From: Pictodentalium vernedei
Lineage: Eukaryota > Mollusca > Scaphopoda > Dentaliida > Dentaliidae
Assembly: GCA_031216915.1 (NCBI GenBank)
Contig: CM062289.1
Span: forward strand, 249,421,113 to 249,485,112
Reading direction: 5' to 3'
Length of the DNA stretch: 64,000 nucleotides
Shown: positions 42,730 through 53,893 of the stretch, in pieces
Layout of the letters: every line of letters starts with the position of its first letter
Numbering within the stretch: the stretch's first letter is position 1
Notes under the pieces: model-generated
Seen by the model: the letters and a program-made list of their open reading frames with translations, nothing else
Database searches by the model: none
What the model was told of the DNA's origin: nothing
Program-made: the position numbers and the translations under genes

Positions 42730-43175
42730 AATTATTGCTCTGCCCCTTCCACCCTCCCCCCCCCCCCCCCCGCCAATTAGGCATTTTCTTCTTTGCTTCA
42801 AAATGCATTTTGAAGTATTTAGAGTGATTACATGCAGAAGTTTTTTTTTAACTCCTATACCCTCACCCACCACCCAACCCCCACCCCCATGCCAATTAGG
42901 CACTTTTATCTTTGGTTCAAAATGCATTTTTAAGGATTTAGAGTGACTACATGCAGAAAAAAGTGACTCCTATTAACCCCCATCTCGTACAGCCCCACCC
43001 CTCCTTCCCCACCCACTCCCTCCTCCTCCCCTAGCCATTTCAGCAAAATATTTTTTCTTTGGTCCAAAATGCAGTTTGAAGGATTTAGAGTGACTACATG
43101 CGGAAAAAAATTGACTCCTATGACCTCCAAAGCCCCTCTCCTCTCCCTCCACTTGGGGTGCCAATTAGGCATTTT
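42730..43175 (+). repeat. C-rich tandem repeat, about 120-140-bp unit
   Basis: Three units carry AAAATGCATTTT or AAAATGCAGTTT, GATTTAGAGTGA and ACATGCAGAAA, separated by C-rich CCCACCCC-type spacers (including the C run at 42754-42771). A related GATTTAGAGTAACTTTATGC word appears near 17485, inside the second satellite-bearing element. Confidence 0.65.
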
Positions 43176-43394
43176 TTGCCCGACTGTTTACAGTCAGGGC
43201 TACAGTTAGGCAGGGCTACAGTTATGACGTCTGTCAGGTTACAGTTTCTTTTCTTTTTTTTCTTTTTTCTTTTCTCGTTATGTTTTATGTTATTTTGGGA
43301 CATATTTAGCCATTTTTTCTTTTTTGCAGTCAATTTAACATAGAACTTCCAGGTTAAAGTTTTTGGTTTAAGTTTTTTATTTACAGAGTTACAC

Positions 43395-43530
43395 CTCATC
43401 TGTCTTGTTCCATTAATAGGTCATGAGGTATGTTTTGGGGTAGAGAAATGAAAAAATAAAATTTGAATAGCAATTTTTGTATATCACGAGTGCAGATATG
43501 GCAGATTCGTTAGGTAAACGGTTACCAAAA
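43395..43530. repeat. Diverged half copy of the GAACGAG MITE
   Basis: The right-arm words TTCCATTAATAGGTCATGAG and AATTTGAATAGCAATTTTTG end near TTCGTTAGGTAAACGG, which corresponds to the terminal repeat of the complete copies. Confidence 0.5.
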
Positions 43531-43894
43531 AATGGCTCAGACTGTTTTGTGTCTAAGCATTGCCATTGCTGGGACAGTCGGGTTGCATGCGTGACATCAC
43601 TCTAGTTGTGAATAGCGCTGGCCGGAGATAGCAGTAACATTAGATAAATGGTTTAATGGGGAGTGTTTCATTTAGTTTGCTAATAGTGGACCCATCCTCC
43701 ACAGCGATAACCGAGATAAGTACCAATCGGTGACTATTTTTCAAACACCATGGTCAAACTCATGGCCATCTATTTTACCAAACTGCTCTTGGGATTAACA
43801 TATAGCCGTAGAACAATAGCTGTGGTAGTTGTCTGAAGACTCCAGCCGCTTGATGAGGAGTCTCCGAAGATGCCCGGATAATGACTGTTACACC

Positions 43895-44142
43895 TTAACC
43901 CTTTGAACCCTCGTTTCCTGGAATGGTATCTCCCTTGTGTGCACTTACAGTGAGATAGGCCAGTCCAATATCAATATACCGAGAGGATAAAATAATAACT
44001 GCAATCTGCAGCCGTCCGGCTGCAAACTGCAGTTATTATTTTCTCACCAATACCCCGTGTATAGACCTCTTGTAATAAGACAAACATGGGACAAAATTAT
44101 GCCGTGGAGCAAGAAATCGGTCTTACGTGTTCAAAGGGTTAA
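43895..44142. mobile_element. TTAA-flanked palindromic MITE, second family
   Basis: TTAA at both ends (43895-43898 and 44139-44142), termini CCCTTTGAAC and GTTCAAAGGG, total about 240 bp. The centre is an exact palindrome, AATAATAACTGCAATCTGCAG facing its near-complement around a GTCC loop. It shares the TTAA and CCCTTT features with the 37890/38763 family but not the interior. The piggyBac-type assignment is inference. Confidence 0.7.
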
Positions 44143-44634
44143 GGTTGTTTCACTTAGTACTATAAAACAAATCCAAAAAGTTAAGTGCATCTTTTGACTC
44201 TTTCCTGATGAGTTATTTCCCTTACATCAATGAAGCTCGATATCTGGAAAGCCTCATTTTGTTGAGTTTTATTTCAGGAATCAAATTGTTGTAATATTAA
44301 TTGCTGGTTCGTAAAATCCACATTAATTTTTTTGTATAATGGCTCCGCGTGCTCCACAGATGGGTTTCATCCATTGTTTCCCACGCTGATCACTGAGCAC
44401 TTTATCTGGCATGAGATATAAATATTTTGCAGGACGTGACGACAGGAGAGTTTAGAGAGGTGTAGCCCCCAATCCCGTTAAAAAATTTCAGTCGTTAGAA
44501 ATTTTAAGTTTCAAACCAGTTGGAAATTCCCTGCCATTGTTTTCGTGGTATTTTATATGTCGCTGTCACCGATTCTAACAAACATTTAGTGAATTTTTAA
44601 TCACATGTTATGGGATTTTCTAACTGGAATCGAT
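44143..44634. other. No feature seen
   Basis: Unassigned sequence. Confidence 0.4.
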
Positions 44635-44936
44635 GGGAGCGCAGTGGCTCAGATGTTACGGCATTGGACTTCAAACCAGGTCCACGGTTCAATTCCGCCA
44701 GGGGCAATTGCGTTGTATGCTTGGGCAAAGCACTTATTCCCGATTGCCCACATGGGCGCACGGTGGCGCTGAGTACTAAATCTTCAACCACTATGGAAAT
44801 TAGTGGAGTTAGTATGTTGGGGATTCTGGCAGTTGCTCGCCGTTGCTTTGTGGTTCTCTCCTCCACCCGTAACACTGTCCGACACGAGACGACCCTGGCT
44901 GCTGAAAATGTCGTTAAACCAGAGTAAATAAATAAA
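44635..44936 (+). mobile_element. SINE, slightly shortened body
   Basis: The head GGGAGCGCAGTGGCTCAGAT and B-box-like ACGGTTCAATTCC are present. The body misses part of the TACTGCACGTCGATGG region and of the GTACTCCGG block. The tail is AAATAAATAAA. A 7-bp repeat TGGAATC occurs at 44625-44631 and 44937-44943, close to both ends. Confidence 0.8.
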
Positions 44937-45131
44937 TGGAATCAAAATCTTCCAGCTTTATTACCCAAAGGTCATATACTTCGAACACTAGGAGAGAAGG
45001 GTGCATTCGAATTTCTTCAGAAGTTGGAAATTCACAGATCGCAGTTGGAAAATTTTCACTCGACGTGGTGGTATGATGGGGAGGATGCAAATGGTTTCTG
45101 AAAAGTTGGATGTTCGGCAGCCAGGAAAGGG

Positions 45132-45155
45132 GTGGGGGGGGGGGGGGGGGGGGTA
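45132..45155 (+). repeat. Poly-G tract
   Basis: A run of over 20 Gs, one of about fifteen such tracts in this window. Confidence 0.9.
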
Positions 45156-45848
45156 CAGTTGGAAATTCAGAGCGGACATACCCTCCGAACCAAAACCCTG
45201 TAGCTACGACCCTATAATATTTTGTTGGTGGATCACGTGTGATGAGATGAGTTTATTTTGAGCTATTGTAGTGTCATGAATTGGGCTGAGAGAAAATGAG
45301 ATCTGATGCATGGAACGGATGGAAAAATCTAAATGTTTTGAGTAGAAACAGAAATCAGTATATCGTGAGAATGAATAAGACACCGTTTTGTGTGTGAAAA
45401 TGTGTAACAGTTCGTCCTGGCACGTGAAATATTTTCATTTATCATCACATATTGTAGCTATCTTCTGCATGGTGGGATGAAAACGTCAGCTTGAGTCACT
45501 GATAAAACATGAGATGAAAGGTTTAAACAGTTTACACGCCTAACTTGTACATAAACAACCTTACACATTGTTACCTTCAGGATAATTTAGTGACTTGGAG
45601 AAGATCAGCTGCAACCTCGAATGACAGACCAGGGGTATGTATTAACTTGTTTGGTAAAGCCACACACCACACTACTTGATGGACGATTAATCGGAAAGCA
45701 GATTGTCGAGTGCACATGACAAAGTTTGAAATGCAAAATCCAAGGAAAGTAGGCAGTGGGAAGCAAATTTGTGGTTTGAAATCGTGAGGCGTACCAAATG
45801 TCACGGGGATGGACTCGCGTGTGGGTACGCCCCCAACGTTATCAGAAA
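45156..45848. other. No feature seen
   Basis: Unassigned sequence before the CG/GA microsatellite. Confidence 0.4.
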
Positions 45849-45849
45849 T

Positions 45850-45867
45850 GCGCGCGCGCGCGCGCGC

Positions 45868-45935
<68 letters not shown>
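45850..45935 (+). repeat. Compound (CG)n (GA)n microsatellite
   Basis: Alternating GC for about 19 bases, then GA for about 67 bases with one AAAG interruption. The arginine/glutamate and serine/leucine frames across it are by-products. Confidence 0.95.
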
Positions 45936-45937
<2 letters not shown>

Positions 45938-46591
45938 ATGTTGTTTCTGCCAATATATTTTTATACCACAATTCCATCACCACGCTGTAAAAGCAATAAT
46001 GCTGTCGGGGGAGGGAAGGGTACGGGAGGGGATCGGGAGGGCCTAACGATTCAAATGCAGTGACATGAAACTTGTATTTCTTTCTGGGTTTTGGGGGCTT
46101 GCCATCACACGTCATTGAAATGTCATCGGGAATTAGCAAGAATAAGTAGGAAGAGGGATGTACTCTGAAGATGTGACCGAAGATCCTTCGTATGATTAGT
46201 CCCTTTTGCGGCCATTACATTGGAGAGAGGAACACACTTTTGGCTGCAAATTTGTTGCAAAAAGAGTAAAAAATGTTCAGTTTTGTTCATGTAGAGGTGC
46301 GTTGGTCCTATGCATAGCTTTTTGTATTTTATTACACGCCTCTTCTTCTAAATCCCCATCTACAACAACACTAAACTAATGTGAAAAATGAAACTCTGTT
46401 TCGCACACAAGTGCGGAACGGAAATCGTTGACGGATTATTTTTATAAAGAAGTGAAATTTCACTGGGATTTTCTACAAATCGTGCGTCGGAATTCCGATT
46501 TGAATCGCTAGCGATAGCTGAAAATAGCAACATAGGTTCCCCTCGCAAATTTGGTTGGCGATAAAATGCATTCTTTTTGCTGATAGTTCGT
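45936..46591. other. No feature seen
   Basis: Unassigned sequence. Confidence 0.4.
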
Positions 46592-46652
46592 CCCCTGAGT
46601 TCCAATGTGTTCTATGTGCCTACTGGCACATAGAACACATTAGAACTCGGGG
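46592..46652. repeat. Palindrome with 4-base loop
   Basis: Arms CCCCTGAGTTCCAATGTGTT... (46592-46620) and complement (46625-46652) pair with two mismatches. Confidence 0.85.
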
Positions 46653-46727
46653 GAGGAGTATTCAAATGAATTACGGAGTGTCCTTCTAATAATTGCTTTC
46701 ATAGACGTTGAAGCGTGTAATAAAAAC

Positions 46728-46873
46728 AGAATGACACACGTGTGTGAATGGGTTAATCCATATGGAACATGTGCCATCGCGGAAGGATAAAACCCGAGGC
46801 ATGTGACCTCTCGTTTTATCCCTCCGCGCTTGCACTCGTGCATATCGATTAACCTACACGCGTGTGTCGTTCT
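46728..46873. repeat. Long palindrome, ACACACGTGTG termini
   Basis: Arms 46728-46801 and 46806-46873 pair along their length, from AGAATGACACACG at the outside to GGATAAAACCCGAGG at the centre, with scattered mismatches. It lies 75 bp from the previous palindrome. Both may belong to one element. Confidence 0.8.
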
Positions 46874-47149
46874 GTGTATGTATTCCTATCATGCTACCAA
46901 GGTTTATGAACCATGAGTGATATATATCAATTTGTTGATTCCCGTCTACATGTGTGACCGTACTACCCCCCCCCCCCCCCCCCAAAGTTAGCACTGTGCG
47001 CAATGCGATGAAGTTCAGATCGACATAATTTGAAGACTATATCATTTTAGCACACTGTCGAACAAGGACAATTTTAACGCAACCACTCATGGCATCTAAA
47101 TTATGAATAATGGTTTAAACATCTCATGCTGTTTAGAACAAATTCAACG

Positions 47150-47216
47150 TGCAAATTCCCCCCATAATTCAACTAGAAGTTAACCCAATTCAATATTGTT
47201 TGATAGAGCTGACCGA
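47150..47216. repeat. Half copy of the AACCAATTC palindrome
   Basis: Reads CCCCCCATAATTCAACTAG through AATTCAATATTGTTTGATAG to GAGCT, equal to the left half of the palindrome at 30953. It stops at the hairpin centre, where the truncated Tc1-like element begins. Confidence 0.65.
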
Positions 47217-48716
47217 GATGGCCAAACGTGATTGTTTGTGGAAAGAATGGTCTACTGACAAATGAAAGTCAACACAATGATGAAAATATGCAGTATTTTA
47301 ATGGCACTAATTACACATATCTGTCACTAATGTTTTTGATGGAAAAATGTTCTCTCGACATGCATGGTGCTGGAACGGTCCATGATGAAACAATGCCGGT
47401 AATTACTGACAAAAAATGTAAATTGTGATCTCCTGGACACAATAGCAGTGTCTGACGTCAGTAGCGAGTGTATCCACCACGTGCTCGGATGGAAGCCCCT
47501 CCTAATGCTACCAGTGAGCCTTCTGATACGGTCCAGAGACAATAACTGCCACTCCTCGTGCAATGCAGCTTCCAAATCAGCCAAATTCCGTATCGTTTGC
47601 TTGCACACGGCTTCCAAGAAAGTTCTAGATGTGTTCTAAGGAATTCAAATCGGTGCTCATTGCAGGCCAAGTAAGTGTTGTAATAGCGTTGTCCTGAAGG
47701 AATGATCTCATAGCATGGGAACGACTTGGCCTTGCATTGTTGTCCATGAATACAGGGCGAGAAGCTAACGGGTGGTTGTCAATATGAGGCACGACAACCG
47801 GATTGAGAATGTCCCGGATGTACTGATGATCATTGAGATTCCCACGTACAGTCACCATATAAAGTTTACAATCATGAGAAAGGCATCCCCGGATCATTAC
47901 TGATCCTCCACTATAAGGAACAGTAGGTCTGATGTTTCTGGGCACGTAAGCAGTATTTCTATGCTCCACACTCTCATGCAACCATCTGTAACTTGAAGTA
48001 GGAACCTACTCTCGTCTGACCAATGGACTCTCCTCCAGGTCCTGAGATTCCAATGCCGTCATGCCATACACCACTCCAAACGTCGCCTTTGATGCTATCG
48101 GACAGAGCTGGACGCTTGATGACCCTTCTGAACCTCATACCCAGTGCTTTGAGACGGTTTCGGATAGTTCTGTTGCACAAAAGCCTGCTGGGGGAGTCAA
48201 AGGCGTTTCAAAACCCCACTTGAAGCAAAGGGTTCACGCTTAACGTGGCGAGCCAGACTCCGATCTTCTCGAGGAGAGGTCTTTTGGGGTTGTCCAGGCC
48301 TTGGCCGGTCCTTAACATCGTTGGTTTGTTGATGTTTTCGGACAAGTCTGCTGATGACAGAATGACTAGAGCCAAGTTGCCTTCCAATAGCTTTGAATGA
48401 CATGCCTGTTGCATGCATGCCAACGATTTGCCATCTTAGTGCCTCTGACAATCTCCTCCTTACCATGTCAACATTTATTGATAAAAGAAGTGACAACGTT
48501 TCTTGTTTTATACCCAGATATTGCAAGTGGATGATAATGTTTTGTGTGACATTGGTGGACGAGGGGATGTGTTTAGGTACGCTAACAACCAGAAACATCA
48601 TGTTTCACTAAATGAAATGTCCTGCAAGACAAAGCAATCATTAACACATAATAATCAGTAACAGCAACTTCACTTTCATGAAATATTTCAGGTGGAGTTT
48701 AATTAAGTTCCAGGTG
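47217..48716 (-). mobile_element. Tc1-like transposon, subfamily 2, left end lost
   Basis: The right end keeps the terminal AATTAAGTTCCAGGTG (ending 48716) and a TA next to it. The left ~80 bp present in the copy at 26910 is missing; the match starts at GATGGCCAAACGTGATTG. Transposase on the minus strand. Confidence 0.8.
47458..48480 (-). pseudogene. Tc1-like transposase pseudogene, subfamily 2, copy 2
   Basis: This copy keeps more of the N-terminal half than the one at 27229: RRRLSEALRWQIVGMHATG, then SSHSVISRLVRKHQQTNDVK, a GRPR-like linker (DRPRPGQP) and TIRNRLKALGMR. The first-aspartate motif HWSDESRFLL is readable near 48020 but out of frame with its neighbours. In the second-aspartate motif the usual DDNARP reads FMDNNARPSR, so the catalytic aspartate is replaced by asparagine. 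The third motif is TDLNSLEH, with the glutamate kept. Further frame changes lie near 47980 and 47640. Inactive. Confidence 0.85.
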
Positions 48717-49175
48717 TATATTATATATCGTTTTTATTCAGAAATGTGCAGCAATATTGTTCGATATAGCTACACGTGCCCCTGAATTACTTTTGTTGAC
48801 GTCAGACTGTTTTGGTGGGGGGGGGGGGGGAATTATCCCTGATGGGGGCGGGTGTGAGATGGGGAAATCCCACACCCTTACCCACCAGGGATAATAATAA
48901 TAACGCTGAGTCGACCTCTCAAGCTGAGAAGGAAAGCAATCGTGATTTATCACTTGATCGTATCGCATATAAATCCCGCGCCGTGTCCAGTATTTAACAG
49001 CCAATTGCTTTCTCTTTTCGAGTTGGTTTCGGACTGTTCTGCATTTCCCTTTCCTTGATTCCAGTTTAAAGTGATATTAATCAAGCATTGCCTTGAGGCG
49101 ATCGACATTTCACCTGTCCCGCAACAATACCCAGCTCCGATGTAGATGGAAATTAGGCGCAGCGAATTAACTATA
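48717..49175. other. Spacer with poly-G tract and short palindrome
   Basis: A G run at about 48817-48830 is followed by an imperfect inverted repeat (about 48831-48893) with ATTATCCCTGATGG outside and GGGTGTGAGA or its complement inside. No gene. Confidence 0.5.
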
Positions 49176-50695
49176 CTGAGTCAAAAAAGAAAGTATAATA
49201 AACTTTGAGGAGCAATTTTTTTTAGTATTATCGACTTTAATCCCAAACAAATTAATGTAAATTCATATTTCGAGTCTAGCTGTATGAATTTGCATAATTT
49301 CATGTTCTTACTGTTGCCAGCGTCACGTCAGGACGTCGCAATTCAGACATGGGGTGAACTGAAAAGTTCACACATGCAGTCAATAGCGTGTATGTCCACC
49401 GTTTGCCTCTTGGATTGCAAGACATCGACGGCTCATGGACCTGATACGTCTCTGGATGTCACCCTGCAGTATTGCGTTCCACTCCTGCCTTAGAACATTA
49501 CGTAAATCGCCTAACGTCTGAAGATCATGAAGTCGTACCCGACGGTCCAGTTGATCCCAAAGATGCCCAGTTGGCGACAAATCTGGCGAACGTGGGGGCC
49601 AGGGAAGAAATTCGATGCTCTGCTCCTCAGGAAAGTCACGACAGATACACGCCACGCGACATCGGGCATTGTCTTGCTGGAATAACTGCAATCCGATCCG
49701 ACATTAACGTTGAACAACGGAACAACAACAGCGTAAAGAATTTCGTTCCAGTATCGCTGTCCATTCAGATTACCATCGATGAAGATCAACTGCGTTTGAT
49801 GGTGCAAGGAAATTCCTGCCCAAACCATTACACTACCCCCGCCGAAACGGTCGCATTCCCGCACACAAGCATCAGAAAACCGTTCTCCTCGTCGGCGATA
49901 CACTCTTGCCCTGCCATCAGACAAAATCGTGATTCATCATCACTAAAAAGAACTGTGCTCCAACGCTGCTGAGTCCAGCGAACACGCTGACGTACCCATT
50001 CTATTCTGACGGTACGGTACGATGACGTTGGGTAAGGGTTGGTCCGTGGTATGGACGCCTACTTCGGATGCCGTGTTCAGCGAGTCTGTTGCGAACAGTT
50101 TGTGCGCTGATTCTATTGTTAGTTCTACCAGGAGTAATTGATGCTGTCCTCGTCGCCGGAAGGAAGCGATCCCGCAAGTGAGACGTCCCGATGTGTCGGT
50201 CTTGTGCAGGGGTCGTAACTCTTGGTCGACTTGAACGCGGTCGGTCGGCAGTAGATCCAGTGGTTCTATACCTTCCAATGAGACGGTAAATAGTGGCCAC
50301 AGTGACTCCGAACTCAGCAGCGAGCTCATCTGGAGATACCCCAGCCCCATGCATACCAATGGCACGCAACCTCTGATTTTCGGTTAACTTTGGCATTTTT
50401 TAAAATGTCTGAAGACAAAAACTAGCGTGTTTTCTCAGTAACCCAGGCTCTCTCGCACATCATAACACAAAGAAAATCGTCGGCCACCCATTCTATTTGA
50501 CATTCTCGGGTAGCACGTGCTATTTTGAAATCCGTGGTAAAATTGTATACGGTTGTGTGGACAACAACAACAACATGTCATTAAACTCTTTGCACGACTT
50601 CTTGTCCACAGACATGCAACATTAGAATTATTATATTTCATCCTTTATGCTATTTTTTCACATTTGTTTCTATTATAATTTCTTTTTTGACTCAA
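49176..50695 (-). mobile_element. Tc1-like transposon, subfamily 3, copy 2
   Basis: Terminal inverted repeats CTGAGTCAAAAAAGAAAGTA (49176) and the complement ending GACTCAA (50695), with TA directly outside both. About 1.52 kb, minus-strand transposase. It is the sister of the element at 28570 and has a single copy of the segment duplicated there. Confidence 0.85.
49380..50396 (-). pseudogene. Tc1-like transposase pseudogene, subfamily 3, copy 2
   Basis: The N terminus (50396 downward) is well kept for 131 residues: MPKLTENQRLRAIGMHGAG, DELAAEFGVTVATIYRLIGR, a GRPR-type linker (DRPRSSRPR), then NNRISAQTVRNRLAEHGI. The frame is then broken near 50000. The first-aspartate motif is readable near 49940 as SDDESRF, with an extra residue. 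QQDNARC, with the second aspartate, lies in the last frame (49380-49691). The motif expected as SPDLSSIEHLWD reads SPDLSPTGHLWD, so the catalytic acidic residue is a glycine. The C terminus is NGGHTRY. Confidence 0.85.
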
Positions 50696-51309
50696 TATAT
50701 ATTATCTTTGCCAAAAACACGAGATAGAGCAGCGTGGTACTGCCTCACATTAGAAGTTTTCTATGCAGCTCACAGAAAAACAATTAATAATATTACGTCC
50801 TTCAAAGAAGGAAGGACCGCTCGACCGTCTTTCTGGGAATTTCGGTTCGGTGTTTTAGAAAGCCGGGAAAATTGGGCAGAGTGGGTCCACTTCAGTGCCC
50901 GCTGAAAGCAAATCTTGGAAGTATAGCGAGATGCTTTTATGGCAATGGGTGTCGGAATGAGTTGTTGGGCTTAGTGACCCAAAAGTAGTTTTACGAAGTG
51001 AGAGGATTTTTAGTACATTAGATGAAGTTTTGGGGCTAAGTGAACTCCAAATTAGTTTTATTTGGCGAGAAGCCGTTTAGGACAGTAGAATAAGGCTTTT
51101 TTCTCATATTTTTTTTTTTATTCAGACCTTAGGTACTCATTTACAAGCAGAAACATTTTTTCTATGGACTAATTTTACAATGAGTTGTTATACTTAACAA
51201 GAAATAGCAAGGTTTCATATTCTTTCACTGTGACGTAAATTTTCATTCGTAGCTGCACTGTGGAGATGGGGCGTTTAACAAATGATGTAGAAGAGCTGCC
51301 TTCTGTGTT
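50696..51309. other. No feature recognised
   Basis: The plus-strand frame at 50687-50905 starts in the transposon end and has no recognisable domain. The rest may be decayed upstream sequence of the LINE that follows, but I cannot show it. Confidence 0.4.
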
Positions 51310-51977
51310 TTGGCAGAATCAAGGTCCTACATACATATCAAGCCCTTACCTTTCACCTTATTTCTTAGCCGAAATGAAGTAAGTGAATGGGGTTATGAGG
51401 AATGTCTAAACGCCCTAAAAGCAATGCAAAACAATAAAACACCCGGTCCTGACGGCTTCACTGCCAAATTCTATAAATTTTTCTCGAAAGACACAGGCAC
51501 TTATCTAATTAATTCTCTGAACTGTGGCTACAAATTGGAACGACTTTCAATTACACAGAGACCCGGGATTATTACTTGTATATCAAAATAAAACAAACCA
51601 AAATGATACATAAAAAACTGGCGCCACATATCCCTAGTTGACGTAAATACAAAAATAGGATCAGCAGCAATTACTAACAGAGTAAAAACAGTTCTTCCAA
51701 ATTGAATTTCAGACACCCAGCTTAGTTTTATGAAGGGTCGTTACATAAGGGAGTGTACTAGATTAACTTCCGATTTAATTGCAAAATGTGAAAAACTAGA
51801 TATTCCAGGCATCCTACTTCTCATAGATTTCGAAAAAGCTTTCGATTCTCTTGAATGGAGTTTGATCCAAAAGCCGATGGAATTTTTAAATTCTAGACCC
51901 CCTATGATAAGGTGGTTTCAAACCTTCTACAGCAACATCTCTAGTTGCGTACTTAACAATGGCCATTGTTCTGAAAG

Positions 51978-52323
51978 GGTGCGCGGTGGATCAGTGGTAG
52001 ACTGTTGGACTTCTATGCTAGAGGTCCCGAGTTCGAGCCCCGCCCGGGACGATCCGCGTTGTGTCCTTGGGCAAGGCACATTCTCTCGGTTGCCAACATG
52101 GGGGCACGATGTCGCCGTGCACTAAGGCGTACTGAACGTCGATGATGCACATGTCTTCAACCGCTGTCACCCTGCTTGAGCGGAGCTTAAACAGAGTTAT
52201 AATGTTGAGGAGCTGACAATTGCTCGTCGATGCTCGGTGGTTCTCTCCGAGTACTCCGGCTTCCTCCATCCGTAAAAATGTCACGATTAGCCATTGTGCA
52301 GAAATATGTGACCTAAACACCAA

Positions 52324-52361
<38 letters not shown>
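51978..52361 (+). mobile_element. SINE inside the LINE, 13-bp target duplication
   Basis: The head GGTGCGCGGTGGATCAGTGG with A and B boxes (GAGTTCGAGCCCC) opens the element. It has the complete body and a 40-base (AAATA)n tail. ATTGTTCTGAAAG (51965-51977) and ATTGTTCTCAAAG (52362-52374) flank it with one mismatch. Same subfamily as 25948. Confidence 0.95.
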
Positions 52362-52364
<3 letters not shown>

Positions 52365-53527
52365 GTTCTCAAAGCTTCAATATTGGACGAGGCGTAAGGA
52401 AAGGAAATCCTTTATCGACATATCTCTTTATTCTTAGTGTAGAAATTCTTCGCGCGTCCCTAAAATTTAATCCCAATATAAACAGAATAAAGATTAAAAA
52501 TTCGGAATATCTAATAAGTCAACACGCTGATGACTCCACTCTGTATTTAAGTGACGATGGATACTCTTTAGATAATGACCTGAATATGAATAACAATTCT
52601 CACTAATCTCTGGCTTAAAGGTTAATTTTGACAAAACGGAAGTTATATGGATAGGCTCAAAGCGGGGTTTTTATGAAACACATCCAACAAGCGAACAAGT
52701 CGTTTGGAATCATTCCAGATCATTCAAAATTCTTGGAATTGAATTTAATGACAATTATATACTAAACAATTATACAAATACAATCCAGAAAATTGGAAAA
52801 TTACTAAGTGATTGGTCAATTCGTAACTTAACATCAATCGGGAAAAATACCGTTATAAAAACTTTGGCTTTACCAATTCTAACACTTTATTTTATGGTTT
52901 TACCAAACCAACCGAAAGAGTTATTTAAGAAAATTCAAAGAGTTTTTTTTTTTTATAATTTCTTGTGGTCTGAAAAAGTGGGAAAAATTAATCGTACAAC
53001 AATGATTGGCCTTTTTGAAAACGGCGGAATTAAATTTCCGCACGTTTTAACTTTTTGTCGTGCTTTAAAAATTATTTGGACTAAGAAATTATTGGACTCT
53101 TCCTCGTTTGCTCCGTGGTAAACTCTCGTAATCGACGAACTAGAATTGTTCGGAATTTATCAACTTTGGTACTTACATGAAGAAGGTTTAAAAGTGGTTG
53201 GGAAATGAGTAAAACACATTCTGGAAGGATGTTATTTTGGCCTGGGCTATCCTGGGCAGAAAAGCACCACAACCCCCGCAGAAATATTAGGTGAAACTAT
53301 TTTCCTAAATAATCAAATAAAAGTTAATCGACAACTTGGTGTAACTAAGGCATTTACTTCGTAAATGACTTAGTATCTGAAAACAACGGCCTTCTAACCT
53401 TCTCTGACTTCTCCAACAAGTACAACATCAACACCCCATTTACAGTTTTTTCAGAGTATTATAAATGCTTTACCTAAATCTTGGAAAACTGCGACATGAT
53501 CAAACAAAACGTTGCCCTTCAGGACAA

Positions 53528-53893
53528 TTTATTTATTTATTTATTTATTTATTGGTGTTTAAGGTCACATATTTATGCACAATGGCTAATCATGACCATG
53601 ACAGTTTTACGGGTGGAGGAAGCCGGAGAACCCGGAGAGAACCACCGAGCAGCGAGCAACTGTCAGCTCCCCAACATACTAACTCCACACAAGCAGGCTT
53701 AGCATTGGTTGAAGACAAGTACACCATCGACGTGCAGTACGCCTTAGTACACAACGCAACCGTGCCCCCACGCGGGCAATGGAGATGAAGTGTCTTGCCT
53801 AAGGACACCTCGCGGTTGCCGCAGGTGGGATTCGAACCGAGGACCTCTCGGCTTGCAGCCTGCACCTCTACCTACTGAGCCACCGCGCTCCCA
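53528..53893 (-). mobile_element. SINE inside the LINE, exact 13-bp target duplication
   Basis: Minus-strand element with an (AAATA)n tail at 53528-53555, the body blocks, a B-box complement GGATTCGAACC at 53829 and a head ending GAGCCACCGCGCTCCCA. CCCTTCAGGACAA occurs exactly at 53515-53527 and 53894-53906. Same subfamily as 12735 (its CTGCAAGCCGAGAGGTCC head segment is matched). Confidence 0.95.

Noticed and set aside
45577-46139. Serine/leucine-rich and arginine/glutamate-rich frames
   Set aside because: They are translations of the (CG)n(GA)n microsatellite in several frames.
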